From Ruixingdingia sedimenti (GTDB lineage Bacteria > Pseudomonadota > Alphaproteobacteria > Rhodobacterales > Rhodobacteraceae), in the NCBI RefSeq assembly GCF_031432425.1, contig NZ_JAVKPH010000011.1, positions 54,116-118,115 of the forward strand: a stretch of 64,000 bases of DNA, read 5' to 3'. Positions 7,523 to 15,291 of the stretch are shown here, piece after piece. Each line of letters starts with the position of its first letter. Position 1 is the stretch's first letter. The position numbers and the translations under genes were made by a program. The notes beneath the pieces were generated by a model, which saw nothing but the letters and a program-made list of their open reading frames with translations, did not search any database and was not told the DNA's origin.

Positions 7523-10500
7523 TCAGTGGAAATCCCGGCTGGGAAACAGCCGCTTGGCCTGTTCGCGCGGGTGGCGCGCGGCGGGGCGGGGGGCGTCGCG
7601 GCCCGGTTCGGTCTGCCCCGGTTCGGTCTGCCCCGGTTCGGTCTGGCCGAGTGTGGACAGCAGGGGCGAGATGTCCTCGATCCCTTCCGCGATCAGGTGA
7701 ACCACCGGCCCCTGCCGTTCCACCCTTCCGGTGACGCGCAGCAACCGCCCCGCCACCACCGCTTTGCGGAAGGTGTCGTAGATCCGTTTCCACACGACGA
7801 TATTGGCCACGCCCGTTTCATCCTCCAGCGTCAGGAACACCACGCCGGAGGCCGTGCCGGGCCGCTGGCGCGTGACCACGAGGCCGGTGACGGTGACGCG
7901 CCCGCGTGCCTGTGCCAGCCGGTCGTGGGGCAGACTGCCGCCTAGCCGGGGGCGCAGCAGGGCCAGGGGGTGGGTGCGCAGCGACAGGCGCAGGGCCACG
8001 TAATCCTCCACCACCTCCTGCCCCTCGGTCATCCGGGGCAGGGCGACGGGCGGTTCCGCCACGCCCTCGCCTTCGGTCCCGAACAGCGGCAGGGGGGCGG
8101 GGGCGCGCAGGGCGCGGGCATCCCACAGCGCCGCGCGCCGCGACAGCCCGAGGGGGGCGAAGGCGTCGGCCTCTGCCAGCCGTTCCAGCAGCCCGGGCGC
8201 CACCCCGGCCCGGCGCCAGAGGCTTTCGACATCCGGGTAGCCGTTGGCGCGCGCGCCCATGATCCATTCGGCTTCTTCCTGCGGCATGCCCCGGATCTGC
8301 CGGAACCCGAGCCGCAGTGCCAGTGACCCGTCCCCGCAGGGCTCCAGCGTGCAGTCCCAGCCGGAATGGTTGACCGATACGGGCCGCACCTCCACCCCGT
8401 GTTCGCGCGCGTCGCGCACCAGTTGCGCGGGGCCGTAGAACCCCATCGGCTGGCTGTTCAGCAGCGCGCAGGTGAACACAGCCGGGTGGTGGCATTTCAG
8501 CCAGGCGGACACATAGGCCAGCATGGCAAAGGCCGCGGCATGGCTTTCGGGGAAACCGTAGTCGGCGAAGCCCCGGATCTGGTCGAAACAGCGGGTGGCG
8601 AAATCGGGGTCGTAACCGTTGGCGATCATGCCGTTGATGAACTTTTCCTCGAACATGTGCACGGTGCCCATGCGCCGGAACGAGGCGAGCGAGCGGCGCA
8701 GCTGATCGGCCTCTTCGGCGGTGAAGCCCGCGGCCTTGACGGCGATCTGCATCGCCTGTTCCTGAAACAGCGGCACGCCGAGCGTCTTGTGCAGCACCTC
8801 GCGCAGGTCCTCCGACGGATAGTCCACCGGGTCCAGCCCCTGGCGGCGGCGGATATAGGGCTGGACCATGCCGCCCTGGATCGGGCCGGGGCGGACGATG
8901 GCGACCTCGATCACCAGATCGTAGAAGATTTCGGGCCGCATCCGGGGCAGGAAGTTCATCTGCGCCCGGCTTTCGACCTGAAACACCCCGATGGCGTCGG
9001 CGCGTTTCAGCATATCATAGGTCGCCCCGTCGCCCTGCGGCACGGTGTCGAGCCGGTGGCGGATGCCGCGATGGTCGGCCAGCAGATCGAACGCCTTGCG
9101 GATGCAGGTCAGCATGCCGAGGCCCAGAACATCGACCTTCAGCAGGCCGAGCGCGTCGATATCGTCCTTGTCCCATTCGATGACGGTGCGGTCCTCCATC
9201 CGCGCGTTCTCGATCGGGCAGAGTTCGTCGAGGCGGCCCTGCGTGATCACGAACCCGCCGACATGCTGCGACAGATGGCGGGGAAAGCCGATGATTTCCG
9301 CGATCAGCCCCACCGTCAGCCGCATCCGCCGGTCCTCGGGTGACAGGCCGGCGGCGCGCAGCTGGTCGTCGGTCGGCGGATGGCTGGACCAGCCCCAGAT
9401 CTGCCCCGACAGCCGCGCCAGCACATCCTGCGACAGGCCCATGACCTTGCCCACCTCGCGGATCGCGGCGCGCGACCGGAAATGGATCACCACGGCGGTC
9501 AGCCCGGCGCGGTGGCGGCCATAGCGGGTATAGATGTGCTGGATCACCTCTTCGCGGCGTTCGTGTTCGAAATCCACGTCGATGTCGGGCGGCTCGCCCC
9601 GGTGGCGGGACACGAAACGTTCGAACACCATGGTGATCATGTCGGGCGACACATCGGTGATGCCGAGTGCCCAGCACAGGATCGAGTTCGCCGCCGACCC
9701 CCGCCCCTGACACAGGATCGCGCGCGACCGTGCGAAGGCCACGATGTCGTGAACCGTCAGGAAATAGGCCGCGTAGCCCAGTTCCGCGATCAGGGAAAGT
9801 TCCTTTTCTGCTAGTTCCCGCAGGCGGTCGGGCACGCCGCCGGGGCAGCGGCGGGCCAGCCCCGCCCATGTCAGCCGGTCCAGCCGGGCCTGCGCGGGTT
9901 CCCCGTCCACCTCTTCATGCGGGTATTGATAGCGCAGTTCGCGCAGATCGAAGGTGCAGCGGGCGGCGATGGCCATGGTGCGGGCCACGGCCTCGGGGTG
10001 GCGGTGGAAAAGGCGCGCCATGTCGGCCGCGCCCTTCAGCCGGCGTTCGGCATTGGGCAGGCGGCGGGTGCCGATCGTGTCGATGGTGCAGCCCTCGCGC
10101 AGGCAGGTCAGCACATCGGCCAGCGGGCGGCGATGCGCGCGGTGCATCAGCACGTCGCCCACCGCCACCAGCGGCAGGCCGGTGTCCTGCGCCAGCGCGG
10201 CAAGACGGTCGAGCCGCGGCTGATCCTGCCCGTCATAGCGCGGCGCGGCGCCAAGGTGGCACTGGCCGGGCAGGGCGCGGGCCATGCGGCGCAGGTCCGC
10301 CGCGGCACAGGGGGCGGCCAGCGGGTCGGGCGGCAGCGCGATCAGCACCAGCCCCTGCGCGCCTTCCTCCAGATCCGCCCGGGTCAGGCGGCAATCCCCC
10401 TTTTCCGCCCGCAGCTTGCCGCGCGACAGAAGCCGCGTCAGCCGCGACCAGGCGGCAAGGTCGGCCGGCAGCGCCACCCAGTCCACCGCGCTGTCGGCCA

Positions 10501-10954
10501 GCACCAGCCGCGCCCCGGGGATCAGCCGGGGCAGGCGCGCGAACACCGGCAGGGCGGCCTTGTCGGCGGGCGACATGGTCTGGCGGCTCGACGGGTCCTG
10601 CCGGGTGCGGCTGCGGATGGTCAGGGTGCCGGCGGCGATGGCCTCGTCGCGCACACGGGCCAGTTCCTTCAGCGCGGTGAAGGCCCGCACCACCCCTGCG
10701 ACCGAGTTCCGGTCGGTGATCGCCAGCGCCGACAGCCCCAGTTCTGCGGCGCGGACCACCAGTTCCTCGGGGTGCGAGGCGCCGGTGAGGAAGGTGAAGT
10801 TGGTGGTGGTGCAGAGTTCGGCGTAGTCTTGGGGGGATAGGGCAGGGCCGGGGGCCAGCCCCGCGCAGGCTGGTTCTCGAACCAGTGGCGCACCACCCTG
10901 CGCCCCCGGAGTATTTGGGGCAAGATGAAGCCGCGGAGGGTCGGGAGGGGTCAT
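7523..10954 (-). CDS. dnaE2: Error-prone DNA polymerase III alpha subunit homologue (DnaE2/ImuC)
   Basis: C-family polymerase that performs translesion synthesis after DNA damage together with ImuA and ImuB. The protein is 1143 residues. An N-terminal PHP domain (YAELCTTTNFTFLTGASHPE onward) is followed by the polymerase core with PPDIDVDFEHERREE, holding the catalytic aspartates, and a C-terminal OB-fold region. The start at 10954 overlaps the imuB stop as ATGA. The first ~38 residues, before YAELC, are not family sequence: they are encoded by a copy of an intergenic repeat also found at 13691 and 51364. No alternative start codon lies between the repeat and the PHP domain. Near the C-terminus a 15-base tandem repeat (7604-7646) encodes three QTEPG units. 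Confidence 0.95.
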   Translation of the reverse strand: MTPPDPPRLHLAPNTPGAQGGAPLVREPACAGLAPGPALSPQDYAELCTTTNFTFLTGASHPEELVVRAAELGLSALAITDRNSVAGVVRAFTALKELARVRDEAIAAGTLTIRSRTRQDPSSRQTMSPADKAALPVFARLPRLIPGARLVLADSAVDWVALPADLAAWSRLTRLLSRGKLRAEKGDCRLTRADLEEGAQGLVLIALPPDPLAAPCAAADLRRMARALPGQCHLGAAPRYDGQDQPRLDRLAALAQDTGLPLVAVGDVLMHRAHRRPLADVLTCLREGCTIDTIGTRRLPNAERRLKGAADMARLFHRHPEAVARTMAIAARCTFDLRELRYQYPHEEVDGEPAQARLDRLTWAGLARRCPGGVPDRLRELAEKELSLIAELGYAAYFLTVHDIVAFARSRAILCQGRGSAANSILCWALGITDVSPDMITMVFERFVSRHRGEPPDIDVDFEHERREEVIQHIYTRYGRHRAGLTAVVIHFRSRAAIREVGKVMGLSQDVLARLSGQIWGWSSHPPTDDQLRAAGLSPEDRRMRLTVGLIAEIIGFPRHLSQHVGGFVITQGRLDELCPIENARMEDRTVIEWDKDDIDALGLLKVDVLGLGMLTCIRKAFDLLADHRGIRHRLDTVPQGDGATYDMLKRADAIGVFQVESRAQMNFLPRMRPEIFYDLVIEVAIVRPGPIQGGMVQPYIRRRQGLDPVDYPSEDLREVLHKTLGVPLFQEQAMQIAVKAAGFTAEEADQLRRSLASFRRMGTVHMFEEKFINGMIANGYDPDFATRCFDQIRGFADYGFPESHAAAFAMLAYVSAWLKCHHPAVFTCALLNSQPMGFYGPAQLVRDAREHGVEVRPVSVNHSGWDCTLEPCGDGSLALRLGFRQIRGMPQEEAEWIMGARANGYPDVESLWRRAGVAPGLLERLAEADAFAPLGLSRRAALWDARALRAPAPLPLFGTEGEGVAEPPVALPRMTEGQEVVEDYVALRLSLRTHPLALLRPRLGGSLPHDRLAQARGRVTVTGLVVTRQRPGTASGVVFLTLEDETGVANIVVWKRIYDTFRKAVVAGRLLRVTGRVERQGPVVHLIAEGIEDISPLLSTLGQTEPGQTEPGQTEPGRDAPRPAARHPREQAKRLFPSRDFH
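7604..7646. repeat. dnaE2: 15-base tandem repeat in the dnaE2 3' end
   Basis: The unit CGGTTCGGTCTGCCC occurs twice, plus a 13-base partial copy, in frame. It adds QTEPGQTEPGQTEPG to the DnaE2 tail. The period is a multiple of three, so copy-number change would not break the frame. Confidence 0.85.
10843..10930. repeat. Intergenic repeat copy A, embedded in the dnaE2 coding start
   Basis: Shares a block with copies at 13691 and 51364: GCCGGGGGCCAGCC, then GGCTGGTTCTCGAACC, then GTGGCGC, CGCCCCCGG and GTATTTGGGG. It spans nearly the whole N-terminal extension of DnaE2. In the other copies the same sequence is non-coding. Confidence 0.8.
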
Positions 10955-12423
10955 ATGAACTCCCCCTGGACATGCCAGCCCGGGGCCTGCGGGGTGTGGA
11001 ACAGCCACAGGCGCGGGCCTTCCTGCGTGTCGATGCGCCAGTAGTCGCGCAGGCCGCTGCGCCAGGCGGGATCGTCCAGCCACCATTCCGGCGCGATACG
11101 TTCGGGGCCGGTGGCGCGCCGCGTGGTGAAGGGCTGGCGGCGCCAGCGGAAGGCGCGGGGCGGGTGGCCGGCCGCGTCCAGCGCGGGTTCGGGAGGAAAC
11201 AGGATCGCCGGGCGCGGCGGGCCCGGAGGCGCGGCGGTGGCGGGCACGGTATGGGCGGCGGGGGTGATCAGGAAGCTGCGTTCCGGGATCAGGCTTTCCG
11301 CCGGGGCCAGACGCTGCACCCGGTCGAATCCCAACCGGTTGCCGAGGCGCGAGATCAGGTCGGCCAGCGCGTCCTGCCCGGCGGCGGGGGCGCTGCGGGG
11401 GCCGGTCTGTTCGGGGGGCAGCGGTTCCGTCACCGGCGCGGTCAGGCGCAGCGCGTCGATGCCGAAGCCGGCCTCGACCTCCTCCACCCCCTTGGCGAAA
11501 AGCGCGGCGATGCGGGCGGGGTCGCGCAGCGGGCGGGCGAGACCGATTTCCACCCGCGCGGTGGCGTGATCGACCCGGCGCAGCTCCAGCGCCAGCCGCC
11601 GCGCGCCCCGGTGGTGTTCGGCCAGCCGCGCGCACAGCCGGTCGAGCAGCCGGTCGAGCCCCGCCATCACATCCTCCTGCCGCCCGATCGGTTCGGGCAG
11701 GGTCAGGCGGGCGCCGAAATGCGGCGGTTCCGGTTCCGGCGACAGCGGTTCGTCCTGCCGGCCGAGCGCCTGGTCGAGCCGCAGCGCCAGCCCCGCGCCG
11801 AAGCGGCGGGTCAGCGGCGCGCGCGGCAGCGGGATCAGGTCGCCGATGCGGGGCAGGCCGAGACGGCAGAGCGCCTCGGCCGTGTCATGGTCGATGCGCA
11901 GCGCCGCGACCGGCAGGGGGGCCAGCCCCGCGGCCAGCGCCCCCGCCGCGATGATCCCGCCGCCATGGCGGGCCAGCGCATGCGCCGCGCCGCGGCTGCC
12001 GGCGATGGCGCTGGCCGCCGCCAGCCCCATCCGGTCGAGCCGCGCGTGAAGGTCGTCGCGCAGCGCGGCCTCGCCGCCGAAAAGATGCGCGACGCCGGTG
12101 ATGTCGGCGATCAGCCCGTCGCTGCCCTCTGCCGCGACCAGCGGGCCATAGCGCCCCGCCCACCGGCGCAGCGCGGCCAGCGCCGCGGCCTCTTGCGCCA
12201 GATCGGCGGGCCGGGTGGCGAGGGCGGGGCAGATCGCCCGCGCCTCTGCCAGCGCCATGCCGCGCGCCAGCCCTTCGGCCGCGGCGGCGGGGGTGAGGCA
12301 ATGCAGGTGATCGGCATTGCCCGACCGCAGGGTCAGGGCGAAAGGCCCCTCAACGGGGCGGCGCCGCAGGCTCGCATCGCTCGCCAGCCGCGGAAACCAG
12401 ATCGAAAGCAGCCGTCGCGCCAT
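10951..12423 (-). CDS. imuB: ImuB, catalytically inactive Y-family polymerase-like mutasome subunit
   Basis: Hub protein of the ImuA-ImuB-DnaE2 mutasome; in known systems it binds the beta clamp and recruits the polymerase. The protein is 490 residues. The start RRLLSIWFPRLASDA corresponds to the Y-family N-terminal strand but lacks the acidic catalytic signature (a DMDAFYA-type motif), as expected for ImuB. A DinB-like helix-hairpin region follows (ALCRLGLPRIGDLIPLPR). The C-terminal part has the PHPPRAFRWRR-like region and the WRIDTQEGPRLWLFH ending. It overlaps imuA by 74 bases at its 5' end and dnaE2 by 4 bases at its 3' end, so translation is probably coupled. Confidence 0.93.
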   Translation of the reverse strand: MARRLLSIWFPRLASDASLRRRPVEGPFALTLRSGNADHLHCLTPAAAAEGLARGMALAEARAICPALATRPADLAQEAAALAALRRWAGRYGPLVAAEGSDGLIADITGVAHLFGGEAALRDDLHARLDRMGLAAASAIAGSRGAAHALARHGGGIIAAGALAAGLAPLPVAALRIDHDTAEALCRLGLPRIGDLIPLPRAPLTRRFGAGLALRLDQALGRQDEPLSPEPEPPHFGARLTLPEPIGRQEDVMAGLDRLLDRLCARLAEHHRGARRLALELRRVDHATARVEIGLARPLRDPARIAALFAKGVEEVEAGFGIDALRLTAPVTEPLPPEQTGPRSAPAAGQDALADLISRLGNRLGFDRVQRLAPAESLIPERSFLITPAAHTVPATAAPPGPPRPAILFPPEPALDAAGHPPRAFRWRRQPFTTRRATGPERIAPEWWLDDPAWRSGLRDYWRIDTQEGPRLWLFHTPQAPGWHVQGEFI

Positions 12424-12910
12424 GCCAATCGAGGGTCCAGTTCGCCATCGTTCCCTTTTTGTTCTTTATGCAGGACCAGCGGTGCAGAGTCGAGTCCCCC
12501 GCCAGCGGGGCGCAATGCCAGCGGGTTTCGGCCGCGTTGCTGCCCTGGCCTTCGCGGATCAGCATCAGGCCCGTGGTCCTTCCCGCCTCTGCCGCCAGTT
12601 GCAGCCGCCGGCCCGCGGTCAGCGACAGGGGCCTTTCCGGTTCGGCGATGACCAGCGCGGGGGCGGGGCTGCGCAGCGATTCCTCTGTGGCCCAGAGAAG
12701 ATCGGCCTCGCCCGCCGGGCGGATCAGCATCAGCCGCGCCCCCACCCCGGGGGGCAGGCCGGGCAGCATCGGCGTTTCCGGCGCATGGGCGGGCAGGACC
12801 CAGACCAGCGGTCCCGGGTGCCGCAGCGCCTGGAACAGCGCGAAGGCGCGGCGGCCGGGGCCCTGGGCCTCGTGCACCCGGGCGGGAGCGAGCGTGTCAG
12901 GGGTCCTCAT
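12350..12910 (-). CDS. imuA: ImuA, RecA-like mutasome protein
   Basis: Small protein of SOS mutagenesis cassettes, related to RecA/SulA-like folds and acting with ImuB and DnaE2. The ATG at 12910 is preceded by AGGAGG at good spacing and gives 186 residues; it overlaps the end of yedK. Recognisable parts are VHEAQGPGRRAFALFQAL, the strand-rich LVWVLPAHAPETPMLP core, and RLQLAAEAGRTTGLMLIRE. The tail overlaps imuB by 74 bases, more than usual for this operon. Confidence 0.88.
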   Translation of the reverse strand: MRTPDTLAPARVHEAQGPGRRAFALFQALRHPGPLVWVLPAHAPETPMLPGLPPGVGARLMLIRPAGEADLLWATEESLRSPAPALVIAEPERPLSLTAGRRLQLAAEAGRTTGLMLIREGQGSNAAETRWHCAPLAGDSTLHRWSCIKNKKGTMANWTLDWHGATAAFDLVSAAGERCEPAAPPR

Positions 12911-13604
12911 GCGCGCCCTCCTGCACAATTTCCAACTCGCCATCCGGCAGCGGCTGTTGCAGCGCCAGCGCCAGCGGCGCGGGGGCGGTCAGCCAGCGGT
13001 GCCAGTCCTCGGGCCGGGTCAGGATCACCGGCATGGCCTTGGGGTGGATCGCCGCGACCTCGCGGTTGGGCGGGCAGGTGAGGAAGGCGAACAGGTCCGC
13101 CGTCACCGGTCCCTCGGCCAGCCGGCGGGTCGAGGTCCATTGCGTGCGGATCCCGGCGAAGAAGGCCAGCGGCCGGTGCGGGCCGAGCGCGAACCACACC
13201 GGCCGGTTGCGCGGCGCGCCGGGGCGGGCGTCATGTTCGGCAAAGCTGGTGAAGGGCACGAGGCAGCGGTGTTCGACCCCGAGCCAGCGGCGCCAATGCA
13301 GGCTTGCCGTGTTGCGGATATTGGTCACGCCCGGGTCGGTGCGCCGGGTGCCCAGATGCTGCGCCGGCGTCGGCATCCCCCACCGGGCGCGCGCCAGCCG
13401 GTAGCCGCGGGGGCCGTGGCGCAGGATCGGGGCGGAACTGTCGGGCCAGATCGCGGGCAGGGGGGGCAGATTGCCGGCGGCATCCTCGATCAGCGGATCG
13501 TCCTTGTCCTCGTTCCCGTCCTCGCCGGGCGGGCCGGCGGGCAGGTCGGCCAGCACCTGGCGCAGGGCGTCCTGGCTGCGGGTCTGGGCATAGAGGTTGC
13601 ACAT
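12897..13604 (-). CDS. yedK: SRAP-domain protein (YedK/HMCES), abasic-site DNA-protein crosslinker
   Basis: Protects abasic sites in single-stranded DNA by covalent capture through Cys2. The protein is 235 residues. The required N-terminal MCNLY puts cysteine at position 2. The other active-site positions appear as an asparagine in TNIRNTA, a glutamate in FTSFAEHD and a histidine in AAIHPKAMPVIL. It heads the imuA-imuB-dnaE2 operon and overlaps imuA by 14 bases. A LexA-type box lies 29 bases upstream, so it should be damage-inducible. The link of SRAP with a translesion cassette fits a common function at damaged forks. Confidence 0.93.
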   Translation of the reverse strand: MCNLYAQTRSQDALRQVLADLPAGPPGEDGNEDKDDPLIEDAAGNLPPLPAIWPDSSAPILRHGPRGYRLARARWGMPTPAQHLGTRRTDPGVTNIRNTASLHWRRWLGVEHRCLVPFTSFAEHDARPGAPRNRPVWFALGPHRPLAFFAGIRTQWTSTRRLAEGPVTADLFAFLTCPPNREVAAIHPKAMPVILTRPEDWHRWLTAPAPLALALQQPLPDGELEIVQEGAHEDP

Positions 13605-13632
13605 GGGCGGGCCGGTTCCGGGGGTGGAATTG

Positions 13633-13647
13633 GAACATTAGCGGAAC
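13633..13647. promoter_or_regulatory. LexA (SOS) box of the yedK-imuA-imuB-dnaE2 operon
   Basis: GAAC-N7-GAAC on the plus strand, that is GTTC-N7-GTTC read toward the operon. This is the exact alphaproteobacterial LexA consensus. It ends 29 bases before the yedK ATG, where a promoter would be overlapped. Confidence 0.85.
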
Positions 13648-13690
13648 TTCCGGCCCGAGGGAAGGGGGGCGGCCCGGTGGTGGGAGCGCC

Positions 13691-13848
13691 GCCGGGGGCC
13701 AATCCCGCGCAGGCTGGTTCCCGAACCGGTGGCGCTACCCGCCAGCGCCCCCGGGATATTTGGGCCAGCCTGAAGACGCGGGCCCTGTTTCATCTGAAGG
13801 GGGCCCCGCATCTTCAGGCTGGACATAAATATCCCCGCCGGAGGCCGC
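13691..13848. repeat. Intergenic repeat copy B, inverted pair
   Basis: Starts with the same block as copy A (GCCGGGGGCCAATCCCGC, GGCTGGTTC, CGAACCGGTGGCGC), then forms a long inverted repeat. The left arm, 13753-13785, holds GGGATATTT and GGCCAGCCTGAAGA. The right arm, 13800-13836, holds TCTTCAGGCTGGACA and TAAATATCCCC. It ends with CCCCGCCGGAGGC. It lies just beyond the last curlin gene and upstream of yedK, so it may act as the curlin operon terminator. Confidence 0.8.
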
Positions 13849-13878
13849 TGTCCTTTCCATCGGTGCAGCGGTGCCGGG

Positions 13879-15276
13879 CTATTGCTGGATCACCGCCACA
13901 TTCGCCTCGCCGTTCTGGATCAGGCCCGCGGCGTTGCCGTTGCCGATCTGGCGCAGGATCGCCTCGTTCCGGCCGCCCTGCACCGACAGGGTGATGGCGT
14001 TGTCGAGCCCCTGTTGCCAGAAGGCGGCAAGGTTCGCATCGCCCAGTATGCCCGCCGTGGCGGTATTGCCGAAGCCTTCCTGCACAAAGCTGCCGGCCGT
14101 CATTCCCGGCGGGGCGGTGACGGAAAAGCCGCCGGCGGTGTTGTTGCCGCTGCCCGCGATGGTCAGGGCAAAGCGGTTGCGTCCCTCCTGCCGCAGGTCG
14201 GCAAGGTTGTCGTCGCCGGCGATGACGGTTTCGGCCCGGTTGGTGCCGCCGAGCCCGGCGGCATAGCCCTGCCGCGTCACCGCATGGTTGCGGCTGCCCT
14301 CGATCGCGATGCGGGCGTCCGAACTGCCCATCTGTTCGATCAGCACCCGGTTGGCGTCGCTGTCGCCCAGAAGCGCCAGTTCCGCCACATTGGTGCCGAG
14401 CTGCGAGATGCCCGCCTCGTTGTCGTTGCCCTCGATCAGCGACATCACGATGTCGTTTTCCGTCCCGTCCTGCGCGAGGCCGAGCGCGTTGCCGTCGCCG
14501 GTCACGATCACCGCCCCGGTGCGGTTGAGCCGCCCGCGTTGCAGGATCCCGAAGGCGGTGGCATGGCCCAGGATCTCCAGCTGCATCTGGTTGCCGTTGG
14601 CGCCGGTATCCTCGGTTCCCCGGCGCTGGATCAGCGTGCCGGCGATGGCCCCGGTTTCGCCGGCATGGCCGCGCAATGCGGCGGTGCCGTTGACGTCGCC
14701 CTCGAACAGCGCGAAGATGGTGTTTTCGGCCGCCATCAGGTCGGAGGCGCTTTCCTGTTGCAGCAGGTCGAGGTGGTTGCCGAAACCCAGCATCGTCACA
14801 TCCGCCGACTGGCCCGGCATGCCCGCCTGCTGATACTGGTCCACCCGCCGGATGGTGTTGTGATCGCCCCCCGCCTGTTCCAGCACCAGCCGGTTGCCCG
14901 CGCCGGGCGCGGGGCCGGCGGTCTGCTGGACCACCTCGTCCACCCGGTTGTGCGCGCCGTCCTGCGTGATGCGGGCGTCGTTGAACCTATCCGGGCTGCC
15001 GAAGAGGCTGCGTTGCAGAACGCCCACCCCGGCGGTGCCGATACTGTTGCCGGTGCCGGTCTGGCGCAGGGTCAGGCTGTTGTAATAGCCGTCCTGCGAC
15101 AGCGGCAGAAGGTCGGTTCCCGCGCTGTTGCCAAGACCGATCTGGTCGATGACGGCGGCGTTGTCGGCCCCGTCCTGATCCACCACCGCCGAATTGTCGA
15201 GCGTCTGCGCCGCCGCCGCGCCACCGAGGCACAACGTCAGCGCCAGACCGCAACCGATGCCGGAACGATGGATCAT
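13879..15276 (-). CDS. Large curlin-repeat amyloid protein 1
   Basis: Secreted protein of 465 residues with a signal peptide (GCGLALTLCLGGAAAAQ), followed by a chain of curlin-type repeats of the Q-x-G-x-x-N-x-x-x-x-x-Q pattern, for example IDQIGLGNSAG, LRQTGTGNSIG and IRQIGNGNAAGLIQ. Such repeats stack as amyloid beta-strands on the cell surface. It is about three times the length of E. coli CsgA. It ends ...NVAVIQQ, like the other members. It is the last of four tandem paralogues, 15 bases after its predecessor. CsgG encoded nearby is the likely export pore. Confidence 0.88.
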   Translation of the reverse strand: MIHRSGIGCGLALTLCLGGAAAAQTLDNSAVVDQDGADNAAVIDQIGLGNSAGTDLLPLSQDGYYNSLTLRQTGTGNSIGTAGVGVLQRSLFGSPDRFNDARITQDGAHNRVDEVVQQTAGPAPGAGNRLVLEQAGGDHNTIRRVDQYQQAGMPGQSADVTMLGFGNHLDLLQQESASDLMAAENTIFALFEGDVNGTAALRGHAGETGAIAGTLIQRRGTEDTGANGNQMQLEILGHATAFGILQRGRLNRTGAVIVTGDGNALGLAQDGTENDIVMSLIEGNDNEAGISQLGTNVAELALLGDSDANRVLIEQMGSSDARIAIEGSRNHAVTRQGYAAGLGGTNRAETVIAGDDNLADLRQEGRNRFALTIAGSGNNTAGGFSVTAPPGMTAGSFVQEGFGNTATAGILGDANLAAFWQQGLDNAITLSVQGGRNEAILRQIGNGNAAGLIQNGEANVAVIQQ

Positions 15277-15291
15277 CCGGGCCTCCTGCCG

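Noticed and set aside
10955..11635. N-terminal extension of dnaE2 into imuB
   Set aside because: The frame is open, but it lies inside imuB and has no family similarity; ATG at 10954 overlapping the imuB stop is the natural start.
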